This document shows positions 9,001 to 15,482 of a stretch of 42,873 bases of DNA, piece by piece; the stretch's first letter is position 1; every line of letters starts with the position of its first letter. The stretch is from NCBI GenBank assembly GCA_009781075.1, contig WQYU01000006.1, positions 1 to 42,873 of the forward strand. Direction: 5' to 3'. The notes under the pieces were generated by a model. It worked only from the letters and a program-made list of their open reading frames with translations, was not told where the DNA came from and searched no databases. Both the position numbers and the translations under genes were made by a program. This DNA comes from Paludibacter sp. (lineage in GTDB: Bacteria; Bacteroidota; Bacteroidia; Bacteroidales; Paludibacteraceae).

Positions 9001-9536
9001 CCGAATTTGAATTCAAATAAATCAGGTTCATAATCGTGCAATTTACCATTATCAATTAAAGGTAATTGAAAACTGGGTATTGAAGCGTTTGACTCAATAG
9101 GAGGGTATTCCATATTGTATACTGCATCTTTATCATAAATTATATGAGGAGGGTCTTTTATTGCTCTCCAAAAACCTTTTGCAATAATATTTTGATCATT
9201 TTGATTACCTCTGTTATCATCCGGCGCTCCATAAACTTCGCGTGTAATTACACCTCCATATTCCAAACGCCAATCTAAGCCCACTAAACCTGCCCGCACA
9301 TTCGGTCTGAATCCTCCTGATGTATAAGCAAGGGAGATAGAAAAAGGAAAATCTTTATCAGGAATTTCGAAAATCGGTATGGATATATTAATTTTCCCTT
9401 CGTACAAGTTCACCGGAATATCACCATACCGAATAAAATCTGTTACTTGCGGCGTTGCTCTTCCAAACTGCTCTTGCCCAAAAGTCGCCGCGCTGCAAAG
9501 AAATAATGCTAATATTAATACACATTGTTTTCTCAT
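6048..9536 (-). CDS. Exported Rhs/Tc-B-like protein with DUF5977 segment
   Basis: This 1162-aa protein is first in the cassette. It has a signal peptide (cleavage near ATFG|QEQ). The N-terminal part (IPVNLYEGKINISIPI, FSISLAYTSGGFRP, VGLDWRLEYGGVITREV) matches the start of SpvB/TcB-like and Rhs shell proteins. The middle contains degenerate YD-type repeats (SFEYDNSKLNPV, YDYDAFGRLRYIYD). At about 970-1040 lies a DUF5977-like stretch (YTVPANRYYSFDSQSDADAQALNDINANGQ). The last 120 residues are a beta-rich domain I cannot place. It lacks the Rhs-associated core and any toxin tip. It could be a companion shell, an adhesin or a receptor-binding component. A good promoter lies directly upstream, so it leads the operon. 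Confidence 0.75.
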   Translation of the reverse strand: MRKQCVLILALFLCSAATFGQEQFGRATPQVTDFIRYGDIPVNLYEGKINISIPIFEIPDKDFPFSISLAYTSGGFRPNVRAGLVGLDWRLEYGGVITREVYGAPDDNRGNQNDQNIIAKGFWRAIKDPPHIIYDKDAVYNMEYPPIESNASIPSFQLPLIDNGKLHDYEPDLFEFKFGSHQGTFMIANDGSIKTNQAGYKVNLDSLLAQRTGAQDPVSSKIIITSPDGYIWEFGGKLSNMEISFPIDLYYGTLQEGTNQTVMAWYLSKVTAPNGRIMNINYENNEPNDPDSITSDNALLSLRSTYPYYQSTFLAWKNYLHDEMAIVNKMVIPKSITIDDTGLTILFKKSIENTLKSFLTQNTNYRFNGNTFQLDTIIINQLGETKKFELSYTNMDNMGNKGRRRFLKTFQQQGLQPYIFDYNPVQDVPPETKNGSIPFYEYWNKDDYAYTVNVYAGQLLKITYPTGGCTTFEYEYNEYRKRVETQVFPSSHIMPETNMVTLGNDEKTVGCRISRISNFENENTNNPLSDIQYKYVMNYDKNINLNTAKSSGTLLHYPFYSCNAYGNTYDWDNNVWQKNYNIGEPHIGYEEVAEVHSDGSYIIHKFSSYQWNKDSKEIKIKSVPNYSNSLNPEDIIVANISAVTSRAYLRGHLLNRIFYDKDGIAVKEDRFAYKDVRTMPVLSSPQDDDDAIQEDDNDCIVSFQSCIGGGATKKIYLKNCLPTYSIEIMKYEDNDTVKRTDFRYNNYDLIKESNMVDSRSDTVKTKYLYPFDMTSNSIYSQMSEKNMLNYPVEISQYKTSPNTDPIFVQKQINDYQQYDNKFAVEKEWLQTGNSNPWIVRSFEYDNSKLNPVTISNNETDITTYLWGYKNQYPIAEINNATYEQVKTALGYTDTQVESLAAQSNPDVENIGNLLRTNLQNSLVTTYTYRPLAGMATMINPQGITTFYDYDAFGRLRYIYDNEHQKVSEFEYSDGKFYNKEQSKCFVKTNCPEGCLNALYYYTVPANRYYSFDSQSDADAQALNDINANGQNAAEQYGECKYVTGIIRDPNNYSSTIGNYTAPSPTVIRIDMSLYFDSGQLWTGDKIVGVLDGNWLPAEVVTATAWADLLEVPYGGSTSPVLMYLKIDTSGNISAKSSSNNKCGGISFFANFDINISCSNTSN

Positions 9537-9586
9537 AAATACTTTTTTTATAATTTTATTAATTTTACTATTATTTAAAAATCGTG

Positions 9587-9616
9587 CAAAATTACAATGT
9601 TTTTATAATTTTGCAA
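9587..9616 (-). promoter_or_regulatory. Promoter of the Rhs cassette
   Basis: On the minus strand a TTG (plus 9614-9616) is followed after 19 bp by TAATTTTG (plus 9587-9594). This matches the Bacteroidota -33/-7 consensus with ideal spacing, about 50 bp before the first cassette gene. No comparable element is seen between the downstream genes, which supports one four-gene transcript. Confidence 0.65.
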
Positions 9617-9814
9617 ATATTTATAAAATTTTTTATAAAAAAATAGAAAAGAATAGTTGGTTTATAATTACAGGGTAAAATGAGCAAATGATGTACAATA
9701 CTCAAAAACGTCATTTTTCTATATTATATAAAATCTGTAATATCAATAAAATAAATGTTAGGTAACCTGAATTTTGGCTGTTTTGCCATTTCGATAGAAA
9801 AATTTTTGCAGAAG

Positions 9815-9847
9815 TTGTCAGTTATACAAAAAATTTCAGTAATTTTG
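9815..9847 (+). promoter_or_regulatory. Promoter of CoA-transferase gene
   Basis: TTG (9815-9817) and TAATTTTG (9840-9847) are spaced by 22 bp, with the start codon 31 bp downstream. The interval from 9537 to 9878 otherwise contains only AT-rich sequence and the opposing cassette promoter. Confidence 0.5.
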
Positions 9848-9878
9848 TCACAAATTTTACCTGAAAAAATAATACTTT

Positions 9879-10538
9879 ATGGATAAGGAACAGATAAGAG
9901 AAGTGATTGCTCGCCGTGCAGCCAAAGAACTCAAAGACGGCGATGTGGTTAATTTGGGCATCGGCTTGCCAACATTAATTCCTAATTATTTACCTGACAA
10001 TGTGAAAGTTATATTGCAATCGGAAAACGGATTGCTTGGAATGGGCGCACGTCCCGAAGTTGATTGTCAAGACCCTGAACTAACCGATGCCGGCGGCGGA
10101 TTTGTTACTATGCAAACAGGTGCCAGCAGTTTCGACAGCGCTATGTCGTTTGGAATTATTCGCGGCGGACACGTTGATATTACCTTTTTGGGCGCATTGC
10201 AGGTTGCAGAAAACGGTGATTTGGCAAACTGGATTATCCCCGGCAAAAAAACAACAGGAATGGGTGGCGCAATGGATTTACTCGCCGGAGCGCGAAAAAT
10301 CGTTTTAGCGATGGAACATACCGCCAAAGGTGCGCCCAAAATATTGAAACGTTGCACATTGCCGCTTACCGCAGCAGGGCGTGTAAGTTTGATTATTACT
10401 GAAATGGGAGTAATGGAAATTACAGAAAAGGGACTGATTTTAAAGGAAATAAATCCTGAATTTACACCGGAACAAGTGCAGGAAGCCACCGAAGCAACTT
10501 TAATCATTGCCGATAATTTGAAATCAATGATTGGATAA
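9879..10538 (+). CDS. 3-oxoacid CoA-transferase subunit B
   Basis: This 219-aa protein is a full-length beta subunit of a family I CoA transferase (scoB/atoA type). It moves CoA between acyl-CoA and a carboxylate such as acetate, succinate or acetoacetate. Visible signatures are NLGIGLPTLIPNYL at 25-38, the active-site SENGLLGMG with E49 as the CoA-thioester-forming glutamate, and GGGFVTMQTGASSFDSAMSFG further on. The enzyme needs an alpha subunit, whose gene normally lies directly upstream. Here the upstream neighbour is the opposed Rhs cassette and downstream is an opposed membrane-protein gene, so subunit A must be encoded elsewhere or be lost. The substrate cannot be told from sequence, so no symbol is assigned. 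Confidence 0.88.
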   Translation: MDKEQIREVIARRAAKELKDGDVVNLGIGLPTLIPNYLPDNVKVILQSENGLLGMGARPEVDCQDPELTDAGGGFVTMQTGASSFDSAMSFGIIRGGHVDITFLGALQVAENGDLANWIIPGKKTTGMGGAMDLLAGARKIVLAMEHTAKGAPKILKRCTLPLTAAGRVSLIITEMGVMEITEKGLILKEINPEFTPEQVQEATEATLIIADNLKSMIG

Positions 10539-10738
10539 ATGTCTATTTTCTTAAATATCAAAGAGATGATTTGGAAATAATCCCAAATTCGCAAAATAAA
10601 ATTAAAAATAAATCTCGGAAAAAATATCTAAAATCGTTATAACTATTTGAAAATAAATTTGTTATAAAAAATATTAATATTTCACCTCTTATTGGTATTT
10701 TTTTATACAAAAATCTGTCAGATTTTTGGCATCATTTT

Positions 10739-11545
10739 TTATTTTGCGATTTTAAATCGCAATCCAAGTAAAATATTATGTCCGAAACGGCGAACAATAT
10801 TATCGCGAACAGTAGAATATTCGTAATTGAAATTATAACATAAATAAAGTGTATTTAACAATTTACCTTTAATATAAATAGGAAATTCACAACTCAGATA
10901 GTTACTAATTCGATTTAGTTTGCCAATCGGTACAATTGTAAAATAATTTCCAGGATAGTAAAATGGAGAAATTTGATAATGAGGATAAAACGCCCCCGCA
11001 ATTAATGGAAACGAAAGATTGTCAGAAATTCTGAACTTGTTAAATTTATATTGGGCAAATACTGCCATACCAAGTGACAAATCCATCTCAAAGAAAACTT
11101 TTGTCAAATCTTCAAAAAGATTTCCGTTATTCAAATCAATAAAAATTTCGTATTCGGGCTTCAATTCCAAATTTCCTCCTGCAAACAATTTAAAATTCTG
11201 ACTATCAATCAATTTTTGCATCAGTTGATATTCCAAATCAAAACCTAAACAATGTTCAATACTGTTCAAGGCAAGAATATTGGCCGCCGAAGATTTTACA
11301 AACAAAGGCAAATAATGAATATTGAATTTTGCGTCAGAGAGCAAATTTACGCTGTGCAGCATTTGCCATTCGAGGTTTATGCTGTAATTGGCGCCGCTTA
11401 ATTCATAAGGCAGAACCATTTCGTTGTAACGCTGTGCGTAACCAAAACCTAATGAACTGATAAAAACTCCATTGTTTTCTTCGTTTTGAGAAAAAATAAA
11501 ATTGGTAAATAGTAAAAAAGTAATAAATAAATTATTTTTTAGCAT
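10739..11545 (-). CDS. Putative outer-membrane beta-barrel protein
   Basis: This 268-aa protein has a signal peptide (MLKNNLFITFLLFTNFIFSQ). The body is a series of short amphipathic, aromatic-rich strands (GFGYAQRYNEMVLPYEL, LYLCYNFNYEYS) and ends in HNILLGLRFKIAK, as outer-membrane barrels do. I recognise no closer family. A TAnnTTTG element on the minus strand (plus 11584-11591) gives it a plausible own promoter. It lies last in a run of four exported-protein genes, 63 bp after the S41 peptidase gene. Confidence 0.55.
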   Translation of the reverse strand: MLKNNLFITFLLFTNFIFSQNEENNGVFISSLGFGYAQRYNEMVLPYELSGANYSINLEWQMLHSVNLLSDAKFNIHYLPLFVKSSAANILALNSIEHCLGFDLEYQLMQKLIDSQNFKLFAGGNLELKPEYEIFIDLNNGNLFEDLTKVFFEMDLSLGMAVFAQYKFNKFRISDNLSFPLIAGAFYPHYQISPFYYPGNYFTIVPIGKLNRISNYLSCEFPIYIKGKLLNTLYLCYNFNYEYSTVRDNIVRRFGHNILLGLRFKIAK

Positions 11546-11608
11546 ATTTCTTTAACTTGAAGGTTAATAAAAAGAATAAAATCCAAATATATTCAAATAT
11601 TTTATTTT

Positions 11609-12595
11609 TCATTTACTCAATAAGTAATTATACGCGGTTTCCGAAACTATGTATGGATTTTCCTGCATTTGCTCTTTTGTAGCTTCAATTTTGATGTGCG
11701 GCTCTACGCCTGCTTCAAGCGAATTCATTTTAATATCGTAAGAAGGAGCATATGGATAGTATAAAATCCATCCGTCGGGTAAATACGTACCGGGGCGCCC
11801 GGAGCCGCCACCGCCGGTTGTTGTGCCAATTACAGTTACATTGGGCAAATATTTCATTATTCCAACACAAAAATTTCCCGCACTGTAAGTACTATTGCCG
11901 CATAAAACCACAATGGGAATACTTTTATCCACAAATCCCCAGCCGTCGGCAGTAATGGCTATCAAATCGGAAAAATCGTTATGACCTGCACCTATTTTGT
12001 GTTTTTCGTACAATAATGTTCGGGTTCCCTCAAAAAAGCATGCGGTTAAATTAATACAATTATTAATCATTCCACCTCTATTTGCTCGTAAATCTAAAAT
12101 TATTCCTTTGGAATATGAAAATGTATTTAACAGTGTAACAAATTTATAGTAATCAAATCTACTTACAAAAGTAGGAGCATGAATGTAAATTATGTTATTT
12201 GTAAATTGTATGATAGCTATTGGTAATTCGGAGTTTTCATAATATATATGAGGTGGTTGGGAATAATATTCATTAGGGAAGGATAATGAAAAACTGTCAA
12301 CGGTAGAAATCGGTCGATTGTAATATATTATACTGTCTTTTATTTTAAGAAACAGATGTCCATCCTTAAATAAATTTACTATTTCCTGAAAATTCTTTAT
12401 ATATTCGTTTTCTGTAATATTCCGCGTTTTTGGATAATAAACACTGTAAACAGAATCCCAATTCACATTTTTTTCATCAAAATATACATAATCTTTGTCC
12501 ATAGTTTTCCAAAAAGCAACAAACAAATCATCTTCCTGTTCTATCGGCGAACAGCAAACTAAAAATATCGTTAGCAAAAGGAAGAAATATTTCAT
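11609..12595 (-). CDS. S41 family (tail-specific protease-like) peptidase lipoprotein
   Basis: This 328-aa protein has a lipoprotein signal (FLLLTIFLVCCSP). S41/C-terminal-processing protease motifs are present: DGHLFLKI at 78-85, DLRANRGG at 168-175, and GNSTYSAGNF with the probable nucleophile S238. The glycine-rich GTTTGGGGSGRPG follows, then the conserved DGWILYYPYAP and GVEPHIKIEAT. No PDZ domain is evident, as in many short Bacteroidota S41 lipoproteins. It probably acts in the periplasm on unknown protein substrates. Only 18 nt separate its start codon from a strong upstream hairpin (12614-12643), so expression probably depends on read-through from the preceding gene. Confidence 0.8.
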   Translation of the reverse strand: MKYFFLLLTIFLVCCSPIEQEDDLFVAFWKTMDKDYVYFDEKNVNWDSVYSVYYPKTRNITENEYIKNFQEIVNLFKDGHLFLKIKDSIIYYNRPISTVDSFSLSFPNEYYSQPPHIYYENSELPIAIIQFTNNIIYIHAPTFVSRFDYYKFVTLLNTFSYSKGIILDLRANRGGMINNCINLTACFFEGTRTLLYEKHKIGAGHNDFSDLIAITADGWGFVDKSIPIVVLCGNSTYSAGNFCVGIMKYLPNVTVIGTTTGGGGSGRPGTYLPDGWILYYPYAPSYDIKMNSLEAGVEPHIKIEATKEQMQENPYIVSETAYNYLLSK

Positions 12596-12613
12596 GTTGA
12601 TAAAATTAAAAAA

Positions 12614-12643
12614 GCAGGTTAAGCACCTTACTGCTTAACCTGC
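12614..12643 (-). terminator. Strong intergenic hairpin, terminator or attenuator
   Basis: GCAGGTTAAGCA (12614-12625) and TGCTTAACCTGC (12632-12643) form a perfect 12-bp stem with a 6-base loop. On the minus strand it is followed by a run of T. It begins 6 bp past one stop codon and ends 18 bp before the next start codon, so it can separate or attenuate two genes of one transcript. Confidence 0.75.
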
Positions 12644-12649
12644 AAATAA

Positions 12650-13489
12650 CTATTTTTCAGTAATTCTTTCGTGTGCAATAATGCTATGCAAAGATGCTTC
12701 CGAAGCAGCATAAATTTTAGATACTTCGTCTGCAACTTCTACAATATCAATATCACCTCGCAACACACTTACCTTAACGACAGCAAAATCAGGAATTTTG
12801 TCGAACATCGCTTCTTTTATAACAGTTTCACCGTTATCATCCACAATATCAACTCTACGAATATAGGCGTATTGGTCATCTTCGCCAAACATACTACCGT
12901 CCCATTCCACAACTATTGCTACACCATTTATATTCTTTGCGTCAGCATTCCATTTAATTCTATAATCAAATGAATAATCGGCAGAATAAGAATCAGGCTG
13001 CGGTTTTGGATAAGTTATCTCAATAATTTCAGGGATGTACAACCGTATCTCCATATCCCAGATTTTAAATTTAACGGTATGATTGAAAAATTCGTTCATA
13101 AAAGTTGATCTAACAGGATTGAAACTCAAAGATTCTATAAAATTCTTATTAGCCGACATTTCATTGATGCTGTCAATTAATATGTCGTTTACAAAAATTT
13201 CCACGTCGGTTTTTACACCTTTTTTTACAGCAAAATTACTTACTGAAAAATCGCGTGCAGATAAAGGATGTTCACGCTTGGTAAATAACGAAATGTTGTT
13301 ATCAACATTATTTTCGAAATACTTTGCATAAACAGTTTTTCCTTTATAAAGTGATTCTTGTATCTCGGTTTCCAAACTTGTTGATTTTTGTAACTTTATT
13401 GTACCATCTTGATTGCCTGTTTCATCGCTTTTGTTGCACGAAATTGCAATTATTACCACTGTTGTTAACAAAAATTTAATTTTACGCAT
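12650..13489 (-). CDS. Hypothetical lipoprotein
   Basis: This 279-aa protein starts with a lipoprotein signal (FLLTTVVIIAISC|NKSDE, C18). No family is recognised. The mature part begins with an acidic Ser/Asp/Gly linker, then mixed alpha/beta sequence, and a later segment (YSFDYRIKWNADAKNINGVAIVVEWDG) suggests a beta-sandwich. It has few cysteines and no catalytic signature. It sits between a secreted hypothetical gene (47 bp upstream) and the S41 peptidase and probably shares their transcript. Confidence 0.6.
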   Translation of the reverse strand: MRKIKFLLTTVVIIAISCNKSDETGNQDGTIKLQKSTSLETEIQESLYKGKTVYAKYFENNVDNNISLFTKREHPLSARDFSVSNFAVKKGVKTDVEIFVNDILIDSINEMSANKNFIESLSFNPVRSTFMNEFFNHTVKFKIWDMEIRLYIPEIIEITYPKPQPDSYSADYSFDYRIKWNADAKNINGVAIVVEWDGSMFGEDDQYAYIRRVDIVDDNGETVIKEAMFDKIPDFAVVKVSVLRGDIDIVEVADEVSKIYAASEASLHSIIAHERITEK

Positions 13490-13536
13490 AATTAATCTTT
13501 TTAAAATTTAATTTATTAATTTATTAATTAAAACTA

Positions 13537-14145
13537 TCATAACACTGCACCATGAGAACAATTATAATAGTATTGAAACATACTATTACCATGTGGATTA
13601 GGCAAAGTAGTTCCATTTCCCTGATTAGGACAGACATTTTCCTGCGGATACATAGGAAATGAATTGGGTGGCAATCCATTTCTATCCGTACTTTTGTACG
13701 AATTTGTCCATTTATAATATACATATAGTCCAAGCCAACTATCGTAAACACAATTACTTTTGTTGTCAACAGTTACAGTTAAAGTATAAGGAGAGGTTGA
13801 TGGTAAATAAATATTAGAAATTGTATTACCGCTTACGAAGCTTCTGTTTTGACCCTGGGATATTTCTGTTGAACCGGAATATGTACATGCAGCACTTGTT
13901 TCTGTTTTAACAGATACTGTTATTGTATAACCCTTATTAACCACTTCGTCCCATGAATACAATGCGTAAAATCCTGTATACTGAGTTCCATATATAGCAA
14001 TGCCACTGAAACCAAGAACAAAGTCATTGCGTAATTCATATCCTGTACACGGTTGTGGAACAGGTATACTGGGTGGTTTCCCAGCATAAATATTTTGCCA
14101 TACAGTTAACATTAAAATTATTGTTATTATTACTATCTTCTTCAT
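13537..14145 (-). CDS. Hypothetical secreted protein
   Basis: This 202-aa protein has a signal peptide (IVIITIILMLTVWQNIYAG). The mature part is Ser/Thr/Tyr/Asn-rich and probably beta-structured, with cysteines in PCTGY, ACTYS, NCVYD, NVCPN and YNCSH that could form disulfides. No known domain is recognised and no T9SS C-terminal domain is present. It is the first convincing gene of the minus-strand run of exported proteins. The divergent control region at 14391-14509 lies about 250 bp upstream. Confidence 0.5.
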   Translation of the reverse strand: MKKIVIITIILMLTVWQNIYAGKPPSIPVPQPCTGYELRNDFVLGFSGIAIYGTQYTGFYALYSWDEVVNKGYTITVSVKTETSAACTYSGSTEISQGQNRSFVSGNTISNIYLPSTSPYTLTVTVDNKSNCVYDSWLGLYVYYKWTNSYKSTDRNGLPPNSFPMYPQENVCPNQGNGTTLPNPHGNSMFQYYYNCSHGAVL

Positions 14146-14390
14146 ATTAAACTAATTATTAAAAAATTTATAAAAATTGTTTTTTTCACGCAACTGCCTA
14201 CCATTTTGATAAACAGACACGCCTTTACTCTTTTCGCCTTGCGAATTTTCAAGGAATAAAATTTTGTTGTACCTTTGCGGTGCCTTTTTGTAAATTAAGT
14301 TAATACCGAACTTGCTTATTATGGTTGCTCTTTTTTTGCAAAGAGGTTTTCTGTTTGTGTAAAGTGGCAAGCATTACAAAAACAAAACTT

Positions 14391-14442
14391 TGTGAAAAAT
14401 TCACATCGCAAAAGTACAACATAAATTTTATACTTATATCAA
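14391..14442 (-). promoter_or_regulatory. Minus-strand promoter with overlapping inverted-repeat operator
   Basis: A TACTTTTG element (plus 14409-14416) and an upstream TTG (plus 14440-14442, spacing 23) form a candidate minus-strand promoter. The predicted start point lies inside TGTGAA-aaa-TTCACA (14391-14405), a perfect inverted repeat. Another half-like copy, TGTGAATTTTA, occurs at 14450-14460, just upstream of the oppositely oriented regulator promoter. This fits an operator for the neighbouring XRE protein. Confidence 0.4.
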
Positions 14443-14479
14443 TTTTTTATGTGAATTTTATGCGGATTATTGGTAAAAA

Positions 14480-14509
14480 TTTGTATCCCCATTTTTTTTA
14501 GTATTTTTG
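14480..14509 (+). promoter_or_regulatory. Promoter of XRE regulator gene
   Basis: TTTG (14480-14483) and TATTTTTG (14502-14509) are separated by 18 bp. The start codon is 20 bp after the -7 element, so the mRNA leader would be only about a dozen bases. Confidence 0.55.
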
Positions 14510-14528
14510 CAGTCAAAGAAATATTTTT

Positions 14529-14894
14529 ATGAAAAAACACAAACTTATAGAAGCGCGAAAATCGCAAAATAAGACGCAAAAAGATATGGCTGATTTGTTG
14601 AGTATGAGTCAGTCGCAATATCAGCGCAGAGAAAGTGGTGAAATACATATTTTCGAGGATCAATGGTTTCGTATTGCCAAATTTTTGGAAAAAGATGTCG
14701 AAGATATTCATGAAGAAGATACTGATTGCACTATAAATCAATATTTTGACAATGTTGCTGGTAATTATATTGGCAGCAATAACAATTATTGTAACGTCCC
14801 TGAATTTTTGCTTGAAAATCAATACGAATATATTAAATTTCTGAAACAGAAAATTGCTGATTTGGAAGAGAAATTAAATCAAAAGAAAATTTAG
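14529..14894 (+). CDS. XRE-family helix-turn-helix regulator
   Basis: This 121-aa protein has an N-terminal helix-turn-helix at about residues 5-60 (IEARKSQNKTQKDMADLLSM, SQSQYQRRESGE). The C-terminus (residues about 92-119, LENQYEYIKFLKQKIADLEEKLNQ) is a coiled coil that should mediate dimerisation. The middle (NYIGSNNNYCNV) is a linker. Many Bacteroidota genomes encode this kind of small regulator. It is divergent from the exported-protein run and is separated from it by inverted repeats, so it may control itself and that run. The ligand or signal is unknown. Confidence 0.75.
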   Translation: MKKHKLIEARKSQNKTQKDMADLLSMSQSQYQRRESGEIHIFEDQWFRIAKFLEKDVEDIHEEDTDCTINQYFDNVAGNYIGSNNNYCNVPEFLLENQYEYIKFLKQKIADLEEKLNQKKI

Positions 14895-14907
14895 TATACT
14901 ATACTAA
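14891..14907. repeat. Perfect palindrome at the regulator stop codon
   Basis: TTAGTATA-c-TATACTAA spans the stop codon of the XRE gene. The central loop is too tight and the flank lacks a T run for a good terminator. It may be a protein-binding site. Confidence 0.4.
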
Positions 14908-15021
14908 TAAAAAACCCGTTGGTGGCATTAAATTATTTTATAGAAACACACATAAAAAGCTGTGTATCAATTAAATAAGTATTGTATTTGTAGTGTTATA
15001 AACCAAACACTTACAAAAAAG

Positions 15022-15258
15022 ATGCACAACTTGACTGCAAATTTCAGAGAAATGTTGGATATATGCAACAAATTCGGTAAAAATTTTACCAACGAAAAAT
15101 GAAATATTTCTCGCAGAGGCGTAGTTCCTAAATTCTCGGACTTGGAGGTCGTGGCTTTGAATTTGACGGCAGAAGCACTGAGTATTGACAGCAAAAACCT
15201 GTTATTCAATAAGTTAAATAGCGATTACAAGGATGATTTTAAAAACAGTCTTTTGTAA
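15022..15258 (+). pseudogene. IS982-family transposase N-terminal remnant
   Basis: The frame reads MHNLTANFREMLDICNKFGK, then an in-frame stop at 15100-15102, then SRRGVVPKFSDLEVVALN, LTAEALSID and NLLFNKLNSDYKDDF before ending at 15256-15258. This is the conserved N-terminus of IS982-type transposases, which are normally about 290 aa. Only about 78 codons remain and the catalytic domain is missing. It is a dead fragment between the regulator gene and parE. I find nothing else coding in 14895-15482. Confidence 0.7.
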
Positions 15259-15392
15259 CTTCAACTAAGAAATGTAACTATTTATTTAATTTATAATCAA
15301 AAACTTATAATGATTATGATGATTTTTTGAAATGGGAAATAACTTTATCTCAAATATTTATAACAGCATACTTCTTATGATACTATCAGAAA

Positions 15393-15429
15393 TTTTTGTA
15401 AAAGTTTGAAATTTAAACTTTTACAAAAA
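15393..15429. repeat. Long inverted repeat upstream of parE
   Basis: TTTTTGTAAAAGTTT (15393-15407) and AAACTTTTACAAAAA (15415-15429) are perfect 15-bp arms around a 7-base centre. The repeat ends 28 bp before the parE -7 element. It could be a bidirectional terminator, an operator, or a leftover end of the adjacent IS fragment. Confidence 0.6.
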
Positions 15430-15456
15430 ATCTATTAATTTTAAGAAATAAAGTAC

Positions 15457-15464
15457 TATTTTTG
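15457..15464 (+). promoter_or_regulatory. Promoter -7 element of parE
   Basis: TATTTTTG fits TAnnTTTG and lies 18 bp before the parE start codon. No clear TTG is seen at the expected -33 position. Confidence 0.45.
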
Positions 15465-15482
15465 CAAAATTTTTTTCAATAA

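Noticed and set aside
14270-14277. TACCTTTG on the + strand as a second promoter for the XRE gene
   Set aside because: There is no -33 box at suitable distance, and a well-spaced promoter lies much closer at 14480-14509.
14152-14370. A 72-aa minus-strand frame ending 6 bp before the secreted-protein gene, near a promoter
   Set aside because: Its sequence has no recognisable domain and looks like random translation of AT-rich leader DNA, though it lies within the presumed transcript; a tiny leader peptide cannot be excluded.
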